Below are positions 1 to 5,533 of a DNA stretch of 5,533 nt, one piece after another. Position numbers and translations under genes: made by a program. Within the stretch, counting starts at the first letter, position 1. Every line of letters starts with the position of its first letter. Source of the stretch: Burkholderiales bacterium (GTDB lineage Bacteria > Pseudomonadota > Gammaproteobacteria > Burkholderiales > Burkholderiaceae_E). Where the stretch lies: the NCBI GenBank assembly GCA_020348765.1, contig CP070753.1, positions 923,881 through 929,413 of the forward strand, read 5' to 3'. The notes under the pieces are model-generated. The model did not search any database, was not told the DNA's origin, and saw only the letters and a program-made list of their open reading frames with translations.

Positions 1-258
1 GAACAGGACCACGCGTACTTCAACATGATCCACTCGACCTGGGGCCAGCGCCTGCGCCAGGTGTTCGACGAGATCCCCGACCCGGACTGGGTGCGCAACG
101 GTGCGGTCGCGGGCGACGCGAGCACGGCTCTGGCGCCCGTTCGCGCGCGGCTTCCCGAGGGCGTCGGTGCCGACGTCCCACACCCGCATCCGTTGGCCAG
201 CGAGTCGGGCGCGCGGCGTGCTCGCACCAGCGCGGACCGGGAGCAGTGGCGCGGCTGA
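1..258 (+). CDS. Unidentified protein, C-terminal 85 residues only (5' end beyond the left edge)
   Basis: The frame is open from the first base (GAA CAG GAC, reading EQDHAYFNMIHSTWGQ) to TGA at 256-258. The real start lies outside the window, and the ATG at 25 is probably an internal methionine. The first 38 or so residues look like a normal soluble protein: aromatic and charged residues alternate, and third positions are nearly all G or C. From about base 115 the translation becomes rich in Ala, Arg, Pro and Gly, with more A/T third positions (GCT, GTT, CTT, CCA, CAT). It ends in a polar, arginine-rich tail. That is either a poorly conserved disordered C-terminus or a sign that the true frame was lost near base 110-120. 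There is no membrane segment. The gene overlaps the following TatD-family gene by 13 bp, so the two are probably cotranscribed. I do not recognise the family and assign no function. Confidence 0.6.
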   Translation, partial: EQDHAYFNMIHSTWGQRLRQVFDEIPDPDWVRNGAVAGDASTALAPVRARLPEGVGADVPHPHPLASESGARRARTSADREQWRG

Positions 259-1043
259 TCGACACGCACTGTCATCTGGACGCCGGCGAGTTCGACCCCG
301 ACCGGGCGCAGGTGCTTGCGCGGGCCCGTGCTGCCGGTGTCGCGGCGCTACTGGTGCCGGCAGTCGAACGCGCGAACTTCGCAACCGTGCGCGCGCTGGC
401 CGGGCAGCAGCCGGGCATCGCCTACACGCTGGGCATCCATCCGCTGTACCTGGAGCGGGCCGCGCCGGGCGACGTCGATCTGTTGCGCGATGCCGCGCGC
501 GCAGCGATGGACGATTCGCGCTTCGTCGGCATCGGCGAGATCGGCCTGGACCACTTCGTCACTGGACTCGACCCGCAGCGCCAGCTGCAGCTGTTCGTCG
601 CCCAGCTCGAGATCGCGGCAAGGCTCGCGCTGCCGGTGGTCCTGCACGTGCGCCGCGCGCAGGACGTGATGCTGCGCGAGCTGCGCCGCGTGCGCGTGCC
701 GGGTGGCATCGCGCACGCGTTCAACGGCAGCAGGCAGCAGGCGCAGGCTTTCCTCGATCTGGGCTTTGCGCTCGGATTCGGCGGTGCGATGACCTTCGAA
801 CGGGCCAGCCGCATCCGGGCGCTGGTGGCCGAGCTCGACGCCGGCGCGCACGTACTCGAGACCGATGCGCCGGACATCCCGCCGCAGTGGATCCGCAACG
901 GGCGCAACAGCCCCGAAGAGCTGCCGCGCATTGCACGCAGTTTCGCCGCGCTGCGCGGCCTGGAGCTGGACGCGGCGTTGGCCCAGACCGAAGCCAACGC
1001 GCTGCGCGTCCTGCCGCGGATGCGCACCGCGCTGGGCGATTAG
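246..1043 (+). CDS. TatD-family metal-dependent hydrolase, YjjV-like
   Basis: This is a complete 265-residue protein, the usual length for the TatD family of amidohydrolase-fold (TIM-barrel) enzymes. Members are cytoplasmic, bind two divalent metals, and several act as DNases. The substrate of the YjjV-like branch is not settled. All expected metal ligands are visible: His8 and His10 in DTHCHLD, Glu98 in GIGEIGLD, His134 in VVLHVRR, His157 in IAHAFNGS, and Asp207 in LETDAPDIPP. The GGAMTFERA stretch (residues 179-187) and the LETDAPDIP ending favour the YjjV-like branch over TatD itself. The start is GTG at 246: it places LIDTHCH at the usual N-terminal position, and I found no ATG, GTG or TTG in this frame over roughly 100 bases upstream. 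GGGAG at 239-243 lies only 2 nt from the start, which is too close for a good ribosome site, so coupling to the upstream gene is likely. TAG at 1041-1043 overlaps the stop of the convergent transglutaminase gene. Confidence 0.95.
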   Translation: MARLIDTHCHLDAGEFDPDRAQVLARARAAGVAALLVPAVERANFATVRALAGQQPGIAYTLGIHPLYLERAAPGDVDLLRDAARAAMDDSRFVGIGEIGLDHFVTGLDPQRQLQLFVAQLEIAARLALPVVLHVRRAQDVMLRELRRVRVPGGIAHAFNGSRQQAQAFLDLGFALGFGGAMTFERASRIRALVAELDAGAHVLETDAPDIPPQWIRNGRNSPEELPRIARSFAALRGLELDAALAQTEANALRVLPRMRTALGD

Positions 1044-1996
1044 CCGCCTTCGCGGCCGGGTGCCTGGGCCCGCTCCGGCGCTTCGGTCTGCGCCGACGCG
1101 GCTGCGACGCGCGCGACCACGTCGACCGCCACCGACAACTCGTGGCCGCCGGCGGCGATCACGACGCCGTCGACCGGCGCCACGTCCGCATAGTCCCGGC
1201 CCAGTGCCAGCTCGATGTGCATGTCGGCCACGATCATGTCATTGGTCGGGTCCAGTCCGACCCATCCGACCGACGCGCCGCACCAGACGGCCACCCACGC
1301 GTGCGTGGCATCGACACCCTGCAACTGCGCCTGGCCCGGCGGCGGCAGCGTGCGCAGGAAACCGCTGACATAGGCCGCCGGGACTTCGACGTCGCGCAGC
1401 GCTGCGATCAGCACGTGCGCGAAGTCCTGGCACACGCCACGCCGGTTCGCGAATGCCTCGGCCAGCGGCGTGGCCATGTCGGTGGCGGTCGGGTCGTACT
1501 CGAACTCGGCGTGCAGCCGGTGCATCAGCTCGGTGGCGGCCTCGAGGCACGGGCGGCCCGGCGGAAAACTCGCGCGCGCCCAATCCGCGATGCCGGGGTG
1601 AAAGCGCACCAGCCGGCTCGCGAACATGAAGTGCACCGGCAGCGGCGCGGCGCCGGCGGCCGCCACCACGGCCGAGTCGCCGAGCGCCTCGTCGCGCACC
1701 GCTTCCCAGGCCGGCGTTTCGCCGGCGGACGGCGGCGCCGGACGCGCGACCTCGAGCGCGCTGTGGGCCCGCAGCGTCAGCGCGCGATGCGGCACGTCGA
1801 TCGAGACATGATGGGCGCGATTGCCGTAGAAGTCGACATGCTCGGCCTGCTCGGAGGGCGTCGGGTCGATCGACAGCCGGGCATCGATGACCCGCTGGCC
1901 CGGACGCGAGGCCGGCAGCACGTGCAGGTGGCAGCGCGTGAACGGCACGTCGGCCGCGTACGCGTACCGGGTCAGATGCGAGATGTCGTAGATCAT
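1040..1996 (-). CDS. Transglutaminase-like family protein (cysteine peptidase fold)
   Basis: This is a complete 318-residue protein of the bacterial transglutaminase-like superfamily. An N-terminal beta-rich domain (residues 1-85; MIYDISHLTRYAYA, then HVLPASRPGQRV and DFYGNRAHHVSI) is typical of this group. The catalytic core follows with a full triad: Cys189 in RRGVCQDFAH, His232 in DATHAWVAVW, and Asp249 in GLDPTND. Downstream are GRDYADVAPVDGV (266-278) and HELSVAVDVV (285-294), the usual C-terminal signatures. The last 20 or so residues are an unconserved Ala/Glu/Arg tail. There is no signal peptide or membrane segment, so the protein is probably cytoplasmic. Bacterial members are thought to act as peptidases, amidases or acyl transferases rather than protein cross-linkers; the substrate here is unknown. 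The ATG at 1994-1996 overlaps the TGA of the ATP-grasp gene (ATGA) and has a GGAG site 8 nt upstream. TAA at 1040-1042 overlaps the stop of the facing TatD-family gene. Confidence 0.95.
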   Translation of the reverse strand: MIYDISHLTRYAYAADVPFTRCHLHVLPASRPGQRVIDARLSIDPTPSEQAEHVDFYGNRAHHVSIDVPHRALTLRAHSALEVARPAPPSAGETPAWEAVRDEALGDSAVVAAAGAAPLPVHFMFASRLVRFHPGIADWARASFPPGRPCLEAATELMHRLHAEFEYDPTATDMATPLAEAFANRRGVCQDFAHVLIAALRDVEVPAAYVSGFLRTLPPPGQAQLQGVDATHAWVAVWCGASVGWVGLDPTNDMIVADMHIELALGRDYADVAPVDGVVIAAGGHELSVAVDVVARVAAASAQTEAPERAQAPGREGG

Positions 1997-4491
1997 CCGA
2001 GCAACTCCGGGTCGCCGCGACCCGGCGCGCGCTGGGTGAAGTCTCGCATCGACAGCAGGTCCGAGACCGTCATCAGCACCGACTCGAAGCGCGCGATCTG
2101 CTGCGGGGTCACTTGTTCGGCTGCGGCGGTCTGGGTTTCGGCACGCAGCGAGAATGCCTGTCGCTCGAGTTCGCCCGGCAGGCCCTGCGGTCGGTGCCCG
2201 GGAAGCTCGATCAGGTGGTTGGCGATGCGGTCGACCTGGAACGCGACCGAGCGCGGATTCGACAGGTCGAGCAGCACCAGGTCCAGCACCGGCACGCGCA
2301 GCGTACCGACCAGATAGCGGGCCCGGTAGGTCATCAGGCCGTCGACCAGCCCGAGCAGTGCGTCCAGGTGCGTGGCCGAGGCCGCGGGGCTGCCCAGCAC
2401 CCGGGTCAGTCGGCAGGTCAGGATCGCGCGCTCGAGTCGGCGGCCGATCTGCATGAAGCGCCAGCCGGCGCCCCGGTTCATGTTCTCGGTCAGCAGGCCG
2501 ACGAAGGCGGACATGGTCCGCAGCGCCGAGTCGCTGCGCTCGAGCAAGGCCTCGATCGCGATCCCGGATGGGTCATCGCGGACCAGCGCGCCGGCCAGAT
2601 CGACCAGCGCGCGCCACGCCTCCGGCGACAGCCGGTCGCGCACGACCGATGCATCGCGCCGCGCGGCCTGCGCCAGCAGCGGGACAGCGCCCGTGGCGCT
2701 GTGTCCGGTCATCGTCTCGCGCAGCACCTGCGCGGCATCGTCCAGTCCGCCCGGCGCCGCGGACCAGGACACCAGCATGTCGGCCAGCCGGTCGACGGTG
2801 CCGCTGGCGCCCGCGGCGACCTCGGGCTCGAGCAGCCGCTCTCCCAGACTCTGCGCGATGCGCAGCGTCATCTCGGTGCGCTGGATGTAGCGACCGAGCC
2901 AGTACAGGTTGTCAGCGGCACGGCTCGGCAGATAGCCGCTGCTGCGCCGGATCGGGACATGATCGGGCGTCGGCAGCAGCGAGAAGGCTTCGACCGGCGC
3001 GCTCGCCGCCACCCACACATCGGCCGAACTGCCGCCGCGCTGCATCGAAATGGCCCGCGCATCCTCGCGCTCGGATACGCGGCAGAAGCCGCCGGGCATC
3101 ACGACCCAGCCGTCGTCGGCTGCCGCCAGGTACACGCGCACGGTGAACGGCCGTGCCACGAGCCGGCCGTCGACATGCACCGGCATCGTCGAGAGCCTGA
3201 CCAGTTCCTGGCCGACATAGTCGGCACCGCGCGTGCGGATCGCCTGCGCGAGCTGCTCGCGCCGCTCGGGGGCCATCTCGCTGACGGCTGTGCCGCCTGG
3301 CGCCAGCGTCCCGGCTTCGACCTGCGGGAATGCCGGCGCGATCGCAAGCGCGTCGAACTGGGCCAGCACCGTGTCGCGCTCGGACGCCTGGCCGCACCAC
3401 CAGGTGGCGACATTGGGCAGCATCAGGTCTTCGCCGAGCACGCGCTGCGCCAGCCGCGGCAGAAAGCCGAGCAGGGCACGCGTCTCGACGAAGCCCGCGC
3501 CGAGCGCGTTGGCCAGCAGCACCGAGCCGTTGCGCACGGCCTGTACCAGGCCGGGCACCCCGAGTTGCGAGGCCGGGTTCAGTTCGAGCGGATCGCAGAA
3601 ATCGGCATCGAGACGGCGCATCAGCACGTCGATGCGTTTCAGCCCCTCGATGGTGCGCACGTACACCATGCGGTCGTGCACCGCCAGGTCGCTGCCCTCG
3701 ACCAGCATCAGGCCGAGATAGCGCGCCAGGTAAGCATGCTCGAAGTAGGTCTCGTTCAGCGGCCCGGGCGTCAGCAGCCCGATCCGATACTCGTCGCGGC
3801 GGGTCAGAGCCGCCAGGTTCGCCCGCAGTCTCTGGAAGAAACCGGCCAGCCGCTGCACGTTCATGCCACGCACGATCTCGGGCAGCGCTCGCGACAACGC
3901 GATCCGGTTCTCGAGCGCATAGCCGGCGCCCGACGGTGCCTGCGCACGGTCGTTCAGCACCCACCAGCGACCGTCGGGCCCGCGCCCCAGGTCCGCCGCA
4001 TAGAAGTGCAGGAAGCGCCCGCCCTGCGGCTTCACCCCGTGCAGCGGGCGCAGGAACTCGGGGCTGCCCGCGATCACCGCGGCCGGTATCGCCCCGTGGG
4101 CCACCAGGCTGCACGGTCCGTACACGTCGCGTAGCACTGCCTCCAGCAGGCGCGCGCGCTGGGTCAACCCGGTCTCGATCTGGTGCCACTCGTCCGGCGC
4201 GACGATCAGCGGCAGATGGCTGAGCGGCCACGGGCGTTCGCCTTGCGGATCACCGTACACGCGATAGGACACGCCCGAATCGCGCAGGTGGCGATCGGCT
4301 GCGGAGAAGCGCGCTGCCAGCGCTTCGGGCTCGTGCTCCGCCAGGGCTCGCACCAGCGGCGCCCAATGCGCGCGGAGCTTGCCGTCGGCATCGACCATCT
4401 CGTCCAGCACCCCGGGCAGCGGCTGGTACCCGGCCAGCAGCGCGTCCAGTCGCGATCGCGCGCCGTGGGCCTTGGAACGGGTCTTCTGCAT
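1993..4491 (-). CDS. Circularly permuted ATP-grasp protein fused to an alpha-E (DUF403) domain
   Basis: This 832-residue protein has two domains that are separate proteins in many bacteria. Residues about 20-500 form a circularly permuted ATP-grasp domain (DUF404/DUF407 type). Landmarks are YRVYGDPQGERPWPLSHLP (76-94), EWHQIETGLTQRARLLEAVL (101-120), HGVKPQGGRFLHFYAADLG (151-169), LTPGPLNETYFEH (240-252), LGVPGLVQAVRNGSVLLANA (310-329) and MLPNVATWWCGQ (357-368). Residues about 518-818 form the helical alpha-E domain, from RAADNLYWLGRYIQRTEM (524-541) through GWRFMQIGRRLERA (676-689), TYRARYL (721-727) and LDLSNPRSVAFQ (741-752). ATP-grasp enzymes join a carboxylate to an amine through an acyl-phosphate; the substrates here are unknown. 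Ala385 (IAPAF) stands where I expect Lys or Arg. ATG at 4491 is secure: the frame is closed by TGA at 4531-4533 with no standard start between. No Shine-Dalgarno sequence is evident, so translation probably depends on the gene ending 7 bp upstream. Confidence 0.95.
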   Translation of the reverse strand: MQKTRSKAHGARSRLDALLAGYQPLPGVLDEMVDADGKLRAHWAPLVRALAEHEPEALAARFSAADRHLRDSGVSYRVYGDPQGERPWPLSHLPLIVAPDEWHQIETGLTQRARLLEAVLRDVYGPCSLVAHGAIPAAVIAGSPEFLRPLHGVKPQGGRFLHFYAADLGRGPDGRWWVLNDRAQAPSGAGYALENRIALSRALPEIVRGMNVQRLAGFFQRLRANLAALTRRDEYRIGLLTPGPLNETYFEHAYLARYLGLMLVEGSDLAVHDRMVYVRTIEGLKRIDVLMRRLDADFCDPLELNPASQLGVPGLVQAVRNGSVLLANALGAGFVETRALLGFLPRLAQRVLGEDLMLPNVATWWCGQASERDTVLAQFDALAIAPAFPQVEAGTLAPGGTAVSEMAPERREQLAQAIRTRGADYVGQELVRLSTMPVHVDGRLVARPFTVRVYLAAADDGWVVMPGGFCRVSEREDARAISMQRGGSSADVWVAASAPVEAFSLLPTPDHVPIRRSSGYLPSRAADNLYWLGRYIQRTEMTLRIAQSLGERLLEPEVAAGASGTVDRLADMLVSWSAAPGGLDDAAQVLRETMTGHSATGAVPLLAQAARRDASVVRDRLSPEAWRALVDLAGALVRDDPSGIAIEALLERSDSALRTMSAFVGLLTENMNRGAGWRFMQIGRRLERAILTCRLTRVLGSPAASATHLDALLGLVDGLMTYRARYLVGTLRVPVLDLVLLDLSNPRSVAFQVDRIANHLIELPGHRPQGLPGELERQAFSLRAETQTAAAEQVTPQQIARFESVLMTVSDLLSMRDFTQRAPGRGDPELLG
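2005..2008 (-). promoter_or_regulatory. Ribosome binding site (GGAG) of the transglutaminase-like gene
   Basis: On the minus strand GGAG lies 8 nt upstream of the ATG at 1996, inside the last codons of the ATP-grasp/alpha-E gene. It is the only well-placed Shine-Dalgarno core among the three complete genes. It supports this ATG as the start. Together with the ATGA overlap, it suggests both re-initiation after the upstream stop and some independent ribosome entry. Confidence 0.6.
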
Positions 4492-4498
4492 GGCGCGA

Positions 4499-5533
4499 TC
4501 AGTATGCCGCAGCGCGGCGCAGGTCGAGCGTCAACGGGAACTCGCCGGGAAGTTCCTCGGGCGGCGCCGATGTCGGCCCGGGTGTGTGGCCGTGGTCCTG
4601 GAAGCGCGCCAGCCGCCGGGCCTCGGCCTCGTACGCGTTGACCGGGAAGGTCTCGTAGTTGCGCCCACCGGGGTGTGCGACGTGATAGACGCAGCCGCCC
4701 AGCGAGCGGCCGTTCCAGGTGTCGACGACGTCGAGGGTCAGCGGCGCGTGCACCGGGATCGTCGGGTGCAGCCCGGACGGCGGCTGCCAGGCCTTGAAAC
4801 GAACACCGGCCACGAATTCACCGCTGCGTCCAGTCGGGCGCATCGGGACCCTGCGGCCATTGCATGCGACGACATGGCGCGCCGGGTTCAGGCCGCTCGC
4901 CTTGACCTGCAGGCGTTCGACCGAGGCGTCCACGTAGCGAACGGTGCCGCCGAGCGCGCCTTCCTCGCCGAGCACGTGCCAGGGTTCGAGCGCCTGCCGC
5001 AGTTCCAGGCCGACGCCGCTGCGTTCGACCGCGCCGTAGAACGGGAACCGGAACTCGTGCTGGGCCAGGAACCATTCCCGCTGGAACGGATAGCCGGCTT
5101 CCCTGAGATCGGACAGCACGCCGACGAAGTCCTCCCAGACGAAGTGCGGCAGCATGAACCGGTCGTGCAGGGCCGTGCCCCAGCGCACCAGCGATCCCTG
5201 CTGCGGCTCGGACCACAGCCAGGCGATCAGCGCGCGCAGCAGCAGCTGCTGGGCCAGGCTCATGCGAGCGTGGGGCGGCATCTCGAAGGCGCGCAGCTCG
5301 AGGAGGCCGAGGCGGCCGCTGGCGTAATCCGGCGAGTACAGCTTGTCGATGCAGAACTCGGCGCGGTGGGTGTTGCCGGTCAGGTCGACCAGCAGGTTAC
5401 GCAGCACGCGGTCCACCAGCCAGGGCCGGTCACACTCGCCGTCGGGTATCTGCTGGAAGGCGATTTCCAGCTCGTAAAGCGCATCGCGGCGTCCTTCGTC
5501 GACACGCGGTGCCTGGCTGGTCGGCCCGATAAA
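4499..5533 (-). CDS. DUF2126 family protein, C-terminal 344 residues (5' end beyond the right edge)
   Basis: The frame is open from the right edge to TGA at 4499-4501. Codons before the GTG at 5414-5416 read as family sequence ([17 protein letters not shown], then [15 protein letters not shown]), so that GTG is an internal valine, not a start. The visible part matches the C-terminal half of DUF2126: [109 protein letters not shown] and a closing FPLTLDLR. Full-length relatives are about 1,100 residues and usually begin with a transglutaminase-like domain, so roughly 750 residues, including any catalytic triad, should lie outside the window. The biochemical role of DUF2126 is unknown. It is the first visible gene of the operon, 7 bp upstream of the ATP-grasp gene, and the operon promoter must be further right. 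No hydrophobic membrane segment is visible. Confidence 0.93.
   Translation of the reverse strand, partial: FIGPTSQAPRVDEGRRDALYELEIAFQQIPDGECDRPWLVDRVLRNLLVDLTGNTHRAEFCIDKLYSPDYASGRLGLLELRAFEMPPHARMSLAQQLLLRALIAWLWSEPQQGSLVRWGTALHDRFMLPHFVWEDFVGVLSDLREAGYPFQREWFLAQHEFRFPFYGAVERSGVGLELRQALEPWHVLGEEGALGGTVRYVDASVERLQVKASGLNPARHVVACNGRRVPMRPTGRSGEFVAGVRFKAWQPPSGLHPTIPVHAPLTLDVVDTWNGRSLGGCVYHVAHPGGRNYETFPVNAYEAEARRLARFQDHGHTPGPTSAPPEELPGEFPLTLDLRRAAAY

Noticed and set aside
1043..1056. Hairpin GCCGC-CTTC-GCGGC just after the TatD-family stop, as a possible terminator
   Set aside because: The stem is only 5 bp and no run of T follows on the plus strand. It also lies in the coding sequence of the opposing gene, so it is not a convincing intrinsic terminator.
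101..2317. A 738-codon open frame on the plus strand across the TatD-family and transglutaminase genes
   Set aside because: It is Arg/Ala-rich, matches no family, and overlaps two genes with complete catalytic motifs. Long stop-free frames are expected in DNA this GC-rich.
2113..4134. A 673-codon open frame antisense to the ATP-grasp/alpha-E gene
   Set aside because: It is a codon-bias shadow: Gln/Arg/His-rich with no recognisable domain, while the minus-strand frame matches known families throughout.
2912..4231. A 439-codon minus-strand frame inside the ATP-grasp gene
   Set aside because: It is out of frame with the real gene and is extremely Arg/Ala-rich with no conserved motif.
4499..5416. 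GTG at 5414-5416 as the start of a 305-residue protein
   Set aside because: The frame stays open to the window edge, and the 39 upstream codons read as conserved DUF2126 sequence ([11 protein letters not shown]), so the gene begins outside the window.
1..5533. Mobile elements, CRISPR arrays, tRNA or rRNA genes, phage or toxin-antitoxin genes
   Set aside because: I saw no repeat arrays, inverted terminal repeats, transposase motifs or RNA-gene signatures; nearly every base is accounted for by five coding regions.

Overview
The window is dense, GC-rich bacterial DNA with strong G/C preference at third codon positions. It has no RNA genes, mobile elements, CRISPR arrays or long non-coding stretches. 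The organism looks like a high-GC proteobacterium. The wording of the TatD-family protein (for example GIGEIGLD, AHAFNGS, LETDAPDIPP) and the three-gene set opposite it resemble what I know from Betaproteobacteria such as Burkholderiales. A high-GC gammaproteobacterium is not excluded. This placement is inference from remembered family patterns.

Left part, plus strand (1-1043): the last 85 codons of an unidentified gene run in from the left edge. They overlap by 13 bp a complete YjjV-like TatD-family metal-dependent hydrolase gene with a GTG start.

Right part, minus strand (5533 down to 1040): three tightly packed genes form one operon, transcribed leftward from a promoter beyond the right edge. 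In order they are: (i) the C-terminal 344 codons of a large DUF2126 protein, whose relatives usually carry a transglutaminase-like domain at the N-terminus; (ii) an 832-residue protein fusing a circularly permuted ATP-grasp domain to an alpha-E (DUF403) helical domain; (iii) a 318-residue transglutaminase-like protein with an intact Cys-His-Asp triad. Gene (i) ends 7 bp before gene (ii). Gene (ii) overlaps gene (iii) by 4 bp (ATGA). The operon converges on the TatD gene, and the two stop codons overlap inside the four bases TTAG at 1040-1043, so no intergenic DNA is left there.

This ATP-grasp / alpha-E / transglutaminase / DUF2126 set is a widespread but biochemically uncharacterised system. 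Comparative genomics has predicted that it makes and processes an amide- or peptide-linked product: the ATP-grasp enzyme would form the bond and the transglutaminase-fold proteins would cleave or transfer it. In many genomes it sits with the proteasome-like protease Anbu, which is not next to it on the visible side. The most notable local feature is an alanine at residue 385 of the ATP-grasp protein, where I expect a conserved basic residue.
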